Below are positions 16,750-24,388 of a DNA stretch of 64,000 nt, piece after piece. The notes beneath the pieces were generated by a model, which saw only the letters and a program-made list of their open reading frames with translations, made no database searches and was not told the origin of the DNA. The position numbers and the translations under genes are program-made. Position 1 is the stretch's first letter, and each line of letters begins with the position of its first letter. This DNA is from an uncultured Eubacteriales bacterium (lineage in GTDB: Bacteria > Bacillota > Clostridia > UBA1381 > UMGS1253). The stretch spans positions 563,817 to 627,816 of the forward strand of contig CABUKE010000001.1 in the NCBI GenBank assembly GCA_902492065.1. The letters are read 5' to 3'.

Positions 16750-17331
16750 TTGAAAATATCTATTTATAAACTAACTCCTGAATTATTGGATGATTGGTTG
16801 TCTTTTTTTGATAAAGATGCATTTTCCGACAATGATACATGGTGTGGATGTTATTGCATGTGCTATCATTGGGATGGTGAATTAGAAAGGGAAAGAGTAT
16901 GGGACTGCGATAAAGATTGCGCTGAGTTTAACAGAAAACAAGCAATCAACTTTATAAAAACTGGTCGCATGCAGGGATATTTAGCATATAAACAAGGAAA
17001 AGTTGTTGGATGGTGCAATTCGAATGATAAAAAAGCGTACGATAATGTCAATTTTAATTTTGCAGAAGAAGTGCCTGACAACGGTGAAAACATCAAATCA
17101 ATTGTTTGCTTTTCTATAGCACCTGAATATAGGGGATATGGTATCGCCAACGCCTTGCTTGAATATGTGTGCAAAGATGCAAAAGCCGACGGATTTGATT
17201 TGGTGGAGGCGTATCCATTTGCACACAATGAAAACCATGCTTATCACGGACCTTTGTCAATGTATAAAAAGAATGGCTTTGAACCTTATGGTCAAATTGA
17301 GGGGTGTATGGTTTGCAGAAAAGCCCTTTGA
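16750..17331 (+). CDS. GNAT family N-acetyltransferase
   Basis: The start is TTG at 16750, with AAGGAGG at 16737-16743. 193 residues; the acetyl-CoA-binding motif A is IVCFSIAPEYRGYGIANALLEYVC (about 117-140, Q/RxxGxA type), followed by GFDLVEAYPF and YKKNGFEPYGQ. An N-terminal CGCYCMCYHW cluster is unusual for GNATs but seen in some GCN5-like families. The gene and the 240 bp after it are clearly more AT-rich than the surroundings, which suggests recent acquisition. Substrate unknown. Confidence 0.8.
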   Translation: MKISIYKLTPELLDDWLSFFDKDAFSDNDTWCGCYCMCYHWDGELERERVWDCDKDCAEFNRKQAINFIKTGRMQGYLAYKQGKVVGWCNSNDKKAYDNVNFNFAEEVPDNGENIKSIVCFSIAPEYRGYGIANALLEYVCKDAKADGFDLVEAYPFAHNENHAYHGPLSMYKKNGFEPYGQIEGCMVCRKAL

Positions 17332-17461
17332 TTCATAAATCATATGAGTGGAACACTTTTTGGCAATTCGGATGTTTACCACAAAAACACCTCTGTCTTA
17401 TTTTCTTTTTTATCCATTCTATATAAATTCTGCTTTTTTTGTAAAATCCTTTTGAAATATA

Positions 17462-17490
17462 TTGATTTTTGGCTGAAAAAAGGATAAAAT
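17462..17490 (+). promoter_or_regulatory. Promoter of the phosphofructokinase gene
   Basis: TTGATT (17462-17467) and TAAAAT (17485-17490), 17-bp spacing, about 84 bp before the start. The 242-bp gap upstream of the gene holds nothing else recognisable except a GC-rich imperfect hairpin (CCGGGGC / GCGCCGG) just before the ribosome site. Confidence 0.55.
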
Positions 17491-17573
17491 ATTTAATAGT
17501 GTAAATTTTGCTAATCAAATAAAATGAACATAGCCGGGGCTTATACAGCGCCGGGAAGAGGAGGAACTATTTT

Positions 17574-18809
17574 ATGAAACACGTAAAAGGCAACGCAATG
17601 GTCGGCCAGTCCGGCGGCCCGACAAGCGCAATCAATGCAACGCTTGCAGGCGTATACAAGGCAGCGCGCGACAGCGAGTATATTGAGACGGTCTATGGCC
17701 TGGTTCACGGCATTGAAGGTCTGTTAAAGGGCGACATTGTTGACATGGGCATCCAGCTCAAGACGGATCACGACATTGACGTGCTGGCTGCTACGCCGTC
17801 GGCATATCTTGGCTCCTGCCGGTTTAAGCTTCCGAAGGTAGAGGACAAGCCGGAAGTGTTTGACAAGATTTTTGAGATGTTCTCGAAGAACAACGTAAAA
17901 TATTTCTTCTACATCGGCGGTAACGACTCGATGGATACGGTGCATAAGCTCAGCATGCACGCGGCGAAGATTGGCTATGAAATTAACATTATGGGCGTGC
18001 CGAAGACGATTGATAACGATTTGGCTGCGACAGACCATACGCCGGGCTTTGGCAGCGCGGCGAAGTATATTGCGACGGCAACACGCGAGGTAAGCCGCGA
18101 TGCGAGCGTTTATCCGTCGAAGTGTGTAACGGTTATGGAAATCATGGGCCGCAATGCGGGCTGGCTGACGGCTGCGACGGCGCTGGCGCGCTGCGAAAAC
18201 TGTGACGCACCGGATTTGATTTATGTGCCGGAGCTGATGTTTGACATCGACAAGTTTGTTGAAGATGTAAAGAAGGTATCGGAAAAGAAGAACTGCGTTA
18301 TCGTTGCGGTTTCCGAGGGTGCAAAAATTGACAAGGACACATATGTGTGTGAGGCGCTCAGCAAGGGTGAAACGGATGCGTTCGGCCACAAGCACCTGAG
18401 CGGTACGGCGCGCGTGCTGGCGGATACGATTAACGAGCGTCTTGGACTCAAGACGCGTCAGATTGAATTTGGCCTTTTGCAGCGCTGCGCAGCGCACAGT
18501 GCGTCGGCAACGGATATCGCGGAGTCGCGTATGATTGGCGGCCGTGCAGTGGAGGAAGCGGTAAACGGCAATACAGGCGAAATGGTTTACTTTGTCCGTG
18601 AGTCGAACGACCCATACAAGGTTTCGATTGCAAGTATGGATATTGCAAAGATTGCAAATGTGGAAAAGGTTATTCCGCGCGAGTGGATTAACGAAGAGGG
18701 CAACAATGTAACACAGGAGGCAATCGACTACATGTTGCCGCTTATTCAGGGCGAGGCTCCGATTTTTATGGAAAATGGGCTTCCGGTTCATGCAGTTTTA
18801 AAGAAATAA
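17574..18809 (+). CDS. PPi-dependent 6-phosphofructokinase
   Basis: 411 residues, the length of the clostridial PPi-type PFK group. N-terminal GQSGGPTSAINATLAG (11-26). The phosphoryl-donor loop reads GGNDSMDT (115-122) and the catalytic segment PKTIDNDL (143-150). Lys in PKTIDND, where ATP enzymes have PGTIDND, marks PPi as the expected phosphoryl donor; the usual second Asp of GGDD is Asn here. Also MEIMGRNAGWL, GFGSAAKYIATATREV and a C-terminal QRCAAHSASATDIAESRMIG. It interconverts fructose-6-phosphate and fructose-1,6-bisphosphate reversibly. Monocistronic. Confidence 0.9.
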   Translation: MKHVKGNAMVGQSGGPTSAINATLAGVYKAARDSEYIETVYGLVHGIEGLLKGDIVDMGIQLKTDHDIDVLAATPSAYLGSCRFKLPKVEDKPEVFDKIFEMFSKNNVKYFFYIGGNDSMDTVHKLSMHAAKIGYEINIMGVPKTIDNDLAATDHTPGFGSAAKYIATATREVSRDASVYPSKCVTVMEIMGRNAGWLTAATALARCENCDAPDLIYVPELMFDIDKFVEDVKKVSEKKNCVIVAVSEGAKIDKDTYVCEALSKGETDAFGHKHLSGTARVLADTINERLGLKTRQIEFGLLQRCAAHSASATDIAESRMIGGRAVEEAVNGNTGEMVYFVRESNDPYKVSIASMDIAKIANVEKVIPREWINEEGNNVTQEAIDYMLPLIQGEAPIFMENGLPVHAVLKK

Positions 18810-18837
18810 GATGGGCTGTTTGAGCAGTCTGTAAAAA

Positions 18838-18868
18838 ATAAAGCATACCGAAGGGTATGCTTTATTTT
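18838..18868 (+). terminator. Terminator after phosphofructokinase
   Basis: AAAGCATACC / GGTATGCTTT stem with a GAAG tetraloop, then a T-run. Confidence 0.85.
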
Positions 18869-18905
18869 TTTGTATTACGATATACATCGCCTTATCGTCA
18901 CACGC

Positions 18906-19292
18906 TCAAGAATCAAACGACAGGGCAGTTGGATTTGCAATAAACTCTTTGATTTTGTCAAAGGTTTCGTCGCTGATATCATGTTCAATCTTACACGCAT
19001 CCGCAAACGCCGTCTTTTCACTCACGCCCAGCGCCATTAAAATTTTTGCAAGCGTCTGGTGCCGTTCATAGATTTTTTCCGCAATTGCCAGACCGCTCGG
19101 CGTAAGTGAAATATGCCCGTCAGTGTCCATTTCGATATAACCTTCTGTTCGGAAAGCTTTCATTGCGACAGATATACTTGGCTTTGTAAATGATAACTCG
19201 TTTGCAATGTCGATAGAGCGGACGTATCCGTTCCGGTTTTTTAAAATTAAAATGGTTTCCAGATAGTTCTCTGCGGATTCATGAATTTTCAA
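18906..19292 (-). CDS. Short DtxR/MntR family metal-dependent repressor
   Basis: The start is TTG with GGAGGG eight bases upstream. 128 residues: winged helix (SIDIANELSFTKPSISVAMKAF, then a wing reaching LTPSGLAIAEKI) and the dimerisation/metal domain, but no C-terminal SH3-like domain. Metal residues: Glu12, His78, Cys100, Glu103 and His104. The CKIEH segment matches the Cys-containing primary site of iron-type DtxR rather than the Glu of MntR, while Asn9 replaces the Asp of MntR and the Met of DtxR. Metal specificity is therefore uncertain. It is divergent from a small HMA-like gene. Confidence 0.85.
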   Translation of the reverse strand: MKIHESAENYLETILILKNRNGYVRSIDIANELSFTKPSISVAMKAFRTEGYIEMDTDGHISLTPSGLAIAEKIYERHQTLAKILMALGVSEKTAFADACKIEHDISDETFDKIKEFIANPTALSFDS

Positions 19293-19430
19293 AATGCATA
19301 CCCTCCGTACTGTATATTATTTTTATTATATCATGGGCAAAGTTTTTTGTCAAAGCTTAACAGAAATATAACCATCATAAAAATAGCATGATTACGCGAT
19401 TTCTGTAAATACTAAACGTGAGGTGAAAAA

Positions 19431-19673
19431 ATGGCGAATAGAGAGATATATTTTATGGCACGCGGGGAAGGCGATTATGATGCGCTGAAGTTTGAACTTG
19501 GCGCAATGCGCGGCGTAATTTCCATGGATATGGACGGCGACGGCAGCGTACACGTCAGTTATGACGACTCGTTCGTGAACGAAAGGCAGATTAGCTCGTG
19601 CGCTGGTCCGCTTGGCTATGTAAATAGCAATGGCCGAAATGCCACCCCAAATCCTGGACAGTCCCTGTTTTAG
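19431..19673 (+). CDS. HMA-like small protein without CxxC
   Basis: 80 residues with an AACGTGAGGTG ribosome site before the ATG. The order of strands and helices (REIYFMARGEGDYDALKFEL, then GVISMDMDGDGSVHVSYDD, then SSCAGPLGY) follows the beta-alpha-beta-beta-alpha-beta ferredoxin-like fold of heavy-metal-associated domains, including the closing helix/GY. The metal-binding CxxC of loop 1 is absent; only one Cys remains (SSCAG). It is divergent from a DtxR-like repressor, so a role in metal handling or sensing is possible but inferred from context only. Confidence 0.6.
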   Translation: MANREIYFMARGEGDYDALKFELGAMRGVISMDMDGDGSVHVSYDDSFVNERQISSCAGPLGYVNSNGRNATPNPGQSLF

Positions 19674-19690
19674 GGGCTGTCTGTTTTTTT
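19657..19690 (+). terminator. Terminator overlapping the end of the HMA-like gene
   Basis: GACAGTCCCT / AGGGGCTGTC stem (one G-T pair), GTTTT loop, then eight T after TG. The 5' arm lies inside the last codons of the gene. Confidence 0.8.
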
Positions 19691-19734
19691 ACCCTGTAGG
19701 CATCTATGCTTTTAGGGGGATTATCGGGCAGGAA

Positions 19735-19763
19735 TTGAATTTTACCTCTGAATATGGTATGAT
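19735..19763 (+). promoter_or_regulatory. Promoter of the BceRS-type operon
   Basis: TTGAAT (19735-19740), 17 bp, TATGAT (19758-19763) with an extended -10 TGG; 41 bp before the response regulator. Confidence 0.65.
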
Positions 19764-19804
19764 AAATATAAATAAGCATTGATTGATAGAGGGCGGGAGA
19801 ACGC

Positions 19805-20476
19805 ATGTACAGAATTTTGATTATAGAGGACGACGCAACCATGGCCAATACCATGAAAAAACAGATCGAATCGTGGGGCAATACGGCGGCATGTGTCCAG
19901 GACTTTCAAAATGTTATTCCGGAATTTGTTGCATTCGACCCGCATTTGGTTCTGGTCGACATTATGCTTCCGTTCTACAATGGGTATCACTGGTGCAGTG
20001 AGATTCGAAAGATTTCCAACGTGCCGATTGTGTTCCTTTCCTCGGCGTCAGACAATATGAACATTGTCATGGCGATGAATATGGGCGGTGACGACTTTAT
20101 TGCAAAGCCTGTGGATCTAAGCGTACTGACGGCGAAAATACAGGCTGTGCTGCGCCGGACGTATGACATGGCAGGGAAGATCCCAGTACTGGAACACCGC
20201 GGCGCCGTACTCAACCTCAACGACACGACGCTGACATTCCACGATGTAAAAATTGACCTAACGCGCAACGAGTTTCGGATTTTGCAGACCCTGCTGGAGA
20301 ACAAGGGCAAGGTCGTCAGCCGCGACACGCTGATGACGCGTCTGTGGGAGATGGACGCCTATGTGGAGGAAAACACGCTTACAGTAAACATGGCCCGCCT
20401 ACGTAAAAAATTGGAGAGTGCAGGGCTGACAGATTTTATCACGACTAAGGTCGGGAGCGGCTATATCATTACATAA
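19805..20476 (+). CDS. OmpR-family response regulator (BceR-like)
   Basis: 223 residues: receiver domain with acidic pair in IIEDDATM, phospho-acceptor Asp in LVDIMLPFYNGYHW (about residue 51), Ser/Thr switch in FLSSAS and Lys in IAKPVDL; C-terminal winged helix with LTRNEFRILQTLLENKG and TLTVNMARLRKKLES. In Firmicutes this subtype sits beside an intramembrane-sensing kinase and a BceAB transporter, and switches on the transporter when cell-wall-active peptides are present. The neighbours here follow exactly that order. Confidence 0.9.
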   Translation: MYRILIIEDDATMANTMKKQIESWGNTAACVQDFQNVIPEFVAFDPHLVLVDIMLPFYNGYHWCSEIRKISNVPIVFLSSASDNMNIVMAMNMGGDDFIAKPVDLSVLTAKIQAVLRRTYDMAGKIPVLEHRGAVLNLNDTTLTFHDVKIDLTRNEFRILQTLLENKGKVVSRDTLMTRLWEMDAYVEENTLTVNMARLRKKLESAGLTDFITTKVGSGYIIT

Positions 20477-20491
20477 GGCGGGAGGCGGTAA

Positions 20492-21484
20492 ATGGTGCGG
20501 ATTTTTGGAAAATATTTGTGGCAATACCGCTACGGGATTGCCCTGTTTTTGGCCTTTTCTGGTATTTTTGCCGGTGTATTTCTTCTCTATAATTTAGAGC
20601 CGGAGGCGGTTTTGTACGCGGTTCTCTGCTGCCTGCTGTTTCTTGTTGTTTTTGGTACGATTCATTATATCTTCTACTATAGGCGGCATAAGCAGTTATG
20701 CAAAATTCGGGATAATATCACGCTTTTGGCGGAAACGCTCCCGCGTGCGAGGAATCTATTTGAAGAAGAATATCAGGAGATGGTGGAAAACCTGCTTGGT
20801 TGCTACAAGGCTGCGCGGACGGAGGAGCAGTCGCGCCGCACGGAGAGCATTGACTACTATACGACATGGGCGCACCAGATTAAAACCCCCATTGCCGCCA
20901 TGCGGATGATTTTGCAGGGGGAGGATACGGACGAAAGCAGGGAGCTGCTTGGCGAGCTGTTTCGGATTGAACAGTATGTGGCAATGGTGCTGTGCTATTT
21001 CCGGCTCGACTCGACATCGTCGGACTTTATTTTTAAAAAGTATCCGCTCGACGCAATCATCCGGCAGGCTATCCACAATTATGCGCCACAGTTCGTACGA
21101 AAGAGAATCAAACTCGAGTATACGGGTACACAGGAAACCGTCCTTACAGATGAAAAATGGCTCCTGTTCATTTTGGAACAGCTTTTGTCCAATGCGATTA
21201 AATATACGCAGAAGGGGGCGGTCAAAATAGCTGTCAGTCCGGAAAAGCTTGTGACGATTTCCGACACCGGCATTGGCATAGCGCCGGAGGACTTGCCGCG
21301 GATATTCGAAAAAGGGTTTACCGGCTACAACGGCAGAGCGGACAAAAAGTCGACCGGGCTGGGGCTGTATTTGTGCAAGCAGGCCGCGGATAAGCTGTCG
21401 ATTCCCATTCGGATTAGCTCCGAGGCAGGGAGCGGAACGACGGTCATGTTGGACCTGCGCAGCGCGGAGTTGGAAATCGAATAA
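20492..21484 (+). CDS. Intramembrane-sensing histidine kinase (BceS-like)
   Basis: 330 residues. Two transmembrane helices (about 14-33 and 39-60) are joined by only a few residues, so there is no extracellular sensor; such kinases read the state of their partner transporter. The DHp motif is TTWAHQIKTPIAAMRM with the phosphorylatable His. The ATP lid has EQLLSNAIKYTQ (N box), SDTGIGIAPED (G1) and KSTGLGLYLCKQAADKL (G2). It follows the response regulator by 15 bp. Confidence 0.9.
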   Translation: MVRIFGKYLWQYRYGIALFLAFSGIFAGVFLLYNLEPEAVLYAVLCCLLFLVVFGTIHYIFYYRRHKQLCKIRDNITLLAETLPRARNLFEEEYQEMVENLLGCYKAARTEEQSRRTESIDYYTTWAHQIKTPIAAMRMILQGEDTDESRELLGELFRIEQYVAMVLCYFRLDSTSSDFIFKKYPLDAIIRQAIHNYAPQFVRKRIKLEYTGTQETVLTDEKWLLFILEQLLSNAIKYTQKGAVKIAVSPEKLVTISDTGIGIAPEDLPRIFEKGFTGYNGRADKKSTGLGLYLCKQAADKLSIPIRISSEAGSGTTVMLDLRSAELEIE

Positions 21485-21593
21485 TATATCTTACAAAAAT
21501 GTAAGATGAAACGGCCGGAATGTCACACGATTCGATGGTGGGCAGTCCGGCCCCTTGCTATACTGAGAGGGAAGCAAAAAGGAGGAAGAAACA

Positions 21594-22361
21594 ATGACGA
21601 TTTTGGAAGTAAAGAGCCTGAAGAAGATTTATACTACCCGCTTTGGCGGAAATCAGGTGCAGGCACTGAGCAATGTATCCTTCTCAGTGGAGCAGGGGGA
21701 GTACGTAGCCATTATGGGCGAGTCCGGCTCCGGCAAGACAACGCTGCTCAACATTCTTGCCGCACTTGACAAACCAACGAGCGGGGAGGTCTATCTGGAC
21801 GGGAAATGCCTGACCAACATCCGGGAAAAGGAGATTTCCGCCTTCCGGCGCGACAATCTCGGGTTTGTATTTCAGGATTTTAACCTGCTGGACACGTTTT
21901 CCATCCAGGACAATATCTTTCTGCCGCTGGTGCTGGCGAAAAAGAGCTTCCTGGAGATGCAGACGCGCCTTGTGCCGATTGCGAAGAAGCTGGAAATTAC
22001 GGATATCCTGCAAAAGTACCCGTACGAGGTATCCGGCGGGCAGAAGCAGCGGACGGCGGTAGCGCGTGCTCTGATTACAGGGCCGAAGCTGATTCTGGCG
22101 GACGAGCCGACCGGTGCGCTCGACTCGCGCGCGACAGATGGCCTTTTGCGGATATTTAATGAAATCAATGCCGACGGGCAGACGATTTTGATGGTAACGC
22201 ACTCGACCAAAGCGGCGAGTCATGCGGGCCGCGTCCTGTTCATCAAGGATGGGGAAGTGTTCCACCAGATTTACCGGGGGAACAGTACCAACGAGGAGAT
22301 GTACCAGAAGATTTCCGACACATTGACTTTGATTGCGACAGGCGGTGGCCGCCATGAATAA
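21594..22361 (+). CDS. BceA-like ABC transporter ATPase
   Basis: 255 residues, AAAAGGAGGAAG ribosome site. Walker A GESGSGKTTLLNIL (about 41-54), Q-loop VFQDFNLLD, signature VSGGQKQRTAVARAL, Walker B LILADEPTGALDS and H-loop THSTK. It is the ATPase of a MacB/BceAB-type exporter or target-protection pump against antimicrobial peptides. The 109-bp gap after the kinase holds short inverted sequence but no convincing terminator. Its last 8 bases overlap the permease gene. Confidence 0.92.
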   Translation: MTILEVKSLKKIYTTRFGGNQVQALSNVSFSVEQGEYVAIMGESGSGKTTLLNILAALDKPTSGEVYLDGKCLTNIREKEISAFRRDNLGFVFQDFNLLDTFSIQDNIFLPLVLAKKSFLEMQTRLVPIAKKLEITDILQKYPYEVSGGQKQRTAVARALITGPKLILADEPTGALDSRATDGLLRIFNEINADGQTILMVTHSTKAASHAGRVLFIKDGEVFHQIYRGNSTNEEMYQKISDTLTLIATGGGRHE

Positions 22362-24342
22362 GTTTTTCTATGCTAGGCTTGCGGCTACGAACATTAGCAA
22401 GAACCGCAAGACGTACATCCCTTATATGCTTACCTGTATCATCACGGTGGCAATGTTCTACATTATCAAGTCGCTGTCCGTAAACGAGGGGATCCTCTCC
22501 CTGCGGGGCGGGATTACAATCGCTTCCATGCTGTATCTGGGGTGTTGGATCGTAGCAATTTTTGCTGTCATCTTTCTGTTTTACACCAACAGCTTTCTGG
22601 TAAAACGGAGGAAGAAGGAATTCGGCCTCTTTAATATCCTCGGCATGGAGAAAAAGCACCTCTCCCGGGTAATCGGCCTGGAAACGCTCTACATTGCGCT
22701 GGTTGGGCTGGTGTTGGGAATCGGCGTGGGCATTTTGCTCGACAAGGCTATGTATCTACTGATTCTGAAAATCTTGGGTGAGGGGATTACGCTCGGATTT
22801 TATATTTCTTGGGAATCCATGGGACACACAGTGCTGCTATTTAGCGCAATTTTTCTTTTAATCTTTTTAAATTCACTTCGGCAGGTTCATCTGGCAAAGC
22901 CAATTGAACTGCTTCGCGGTGGCAGCGTGGGGGAAAAGGAGCCGAAAGCAAACTGGTTTATTGCAATAGCAGGCGCGGTCTGCCTGGGGATTGGATACTA
23001 TATTGCCGTTGTGACGCAGGACCCGATTACAGCGCTGGCGTACTTTTTCGGCGCGGCAATTCTGGTTATTATCGGTACTTATCTGCTGTTTACGGCGGGG
23101 AGTATTTCTCTTTTGAAGCTCCTGCGTAAAAATAAACGCTATTATTACAAAACGAATCACTTTATCAGCATATCCGGTATGCTTTACCGGATGAAGCAGA
23201 ATGCCGTTGGGCTTGCAAACATCTGTATCCTGTCCACGGCGGTGTTGGTGATGATTTCCTCGACCACGTCGCTGATGATTGGGAGCGAGGACATGATTCG
23301 TACGCGCTATCCCTACGATATTGCAATCTATTCATATGAGGGGGACGAGGCGCAGAATCTGGAGATGATGGAAAAGACGCATCGGGTTCTGGAGGAAAAT
23401 CACGCCCAGATGGAGCGGGTTATTTACTACAATTATTTGTCGTTTGTAAGTGTCCAGGATGGAAATTCATTTATTACGGAGCCGAGCCGGGTAAATACAT
23501 CTCTCAACTCCATTGTGAACCTGTTCTTTATCCCTTTAAACGACTTTAACAGGATCAGCGGAGTGGACAGGACGTTACAGGATGGGCAGGTTCTATTCTA
23601 TTCCAATCGGCAGGCGTATAACGGCAATACGCTGGAGGTGTTTGGAAAAACATATACCATCAAGGAGCGTCTTGACCAGTTTGTCGGCAATGGAACCACA
23701 GCGGCTGATATTTCGAACACATATTTCGTTGTCGTGAAGGACATGGGGGAACTGGAGTGGCTTTATCAGGAGCAGGCCAAAATCTATGGCGAGCGTGCAG
23801 TCCGCATGTGCCTGCTGTATGGATTTGACTTGTATGGTACAGATGAGGAAGAGTACGCAGTCTATCAGGAGCTGGCGGACAGCCTGACGGGCGAGCCGGG
23901 GTTTAACGGCGTGATTGAGAGCCGGGCCGAGGCGAAGGACGGCTTCTTCGTAATGTACGGCGGCCTGTTTTTTCTCGGGATTTTCCTGGGACTCCTATTC
24001 ATCATGGCAACCATCCTGATTATCTATTACAAGCAAATCTCGGAAGGATACGACGATAAGGAAAGGTATGCCATTATGCAGAAGGTCGGCCTGAGTCATG
24101 CGGAGGTAAAGCGTTCCATCCATTCGCAGATTTTGACCGTGTTTTTCCTGCCGCTTCTGGCGGCCGGCGTTCATGTAGTGTTTGCCTTCCCGCTGATTTC
24201 TAAGATACTGGCGTTGCTGAGTATGTCAAATAACATGCTGTATATCCTCTGCACGGCGGGGTGTTATCTGGTATTTGCGCTTGGCTACGGTGTAATTTAT
24301 GCCCTCACGGCAAAGGTCTACTACCGAATCGTCAGTGCGTAA
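22354..24342 (+). CDS. BceB-like FtsX-domain permease
   Basis: 662 residues from ATG 22354, which overlaps the end of the ATPase gene. It has the BceB layout: one N-terminal helix (KTYIPYMLTCIITVAMFYII), FtsX helices around 60-210 with SFLVKRRKKEFGLFNILGMEKKHL, further helices to about 310, a roughly 220-residue extracellular domain (about 320-540) that in relatives binds lipid II-cycle/peptide complexes, and a final FtsX block (GIFLGLLFIMATILIIYYKQ onward). It is the membrane partner of the ATPase and probable signal source for the kinase. The specific antibiotic is unknown. Confidence 0.9.
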   Translation: MNKFFYARLAATNISKNRKTYIPYMLTCIITVAMFYIIKSLSVNEGILSLRGGITIASMLYLGCWIVAIFAVIFLFYTNSFLVKRRKKEFGLFNILGMEKKHLSRVIGLETLYIALVGLVLGIGVGILLDKAMYLLILKILGEGITLGFYISWESMGHTVLLFSAIFLLIFLNSLRQVHLAKPIELLRGGSVGEKEPKANWFIAIAGAVCLGIGYYIAVVTQDPITALAYFFGAAILVIIGTYLLFTAGSISLLKLLRKNKRYYYKTNHFISISGMLYRMKQNAVGLANICILSTAVLVMISSTTSLMIGSEDMIRTRYPYDIAIYSYEGDEAQNLEMMEKTHRVLEENHAQMERVIYYNYLSFVSVQDGNSFITEPSRVNTSLNSIVNLFFIPLNDFNRISGVDRTLQDGQVLFYSNRQAYNGNTLEVFGKTYTIKERLDQFVGNGTTAADISNTYFVVVKDMGELEWLYQEQAKIYGERAVRMCLLYGFDLYGTDEEEYAVYQELADSLTGEPGFNGVIESRAEAKDGFFVMYGGLFFLGIFLGLLFIMATILIIYYKQISEGYDDKERYAIMQKVGLSHAEVKRSIHSQILTVFFLPLLAAGVHVVFAFPLISKILALLSMSNNMLYILCTAGCYLVFALGYGVIYALTAKVYYRIVSA

Positions 24343-24351
24343 TTGCAAAAT

Positions 24352-24380
24352 AAAAAAGCGGCTTAGTAGCCGCTTTTTTA
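24352..24380 (+). terminator. Terminator of the BceAB-type operon
   Basis: AAAAAAGCGGCT / AGCCGCTTTTTT stem with a TAGT loop. The symmetrical A/T runs may also serve the converging minus-strand gene ending at 24389. Confidence 0.88.
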
Positions 24381-24388
24381 TTTTGCAT

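Noticed and set aside
17724..18791. 355-residue minus-strand frame antisense to phosphofructokinase
   Set aside because: The plus strand is an unambiguous enzyme; the antisense product has no recognisable domain.
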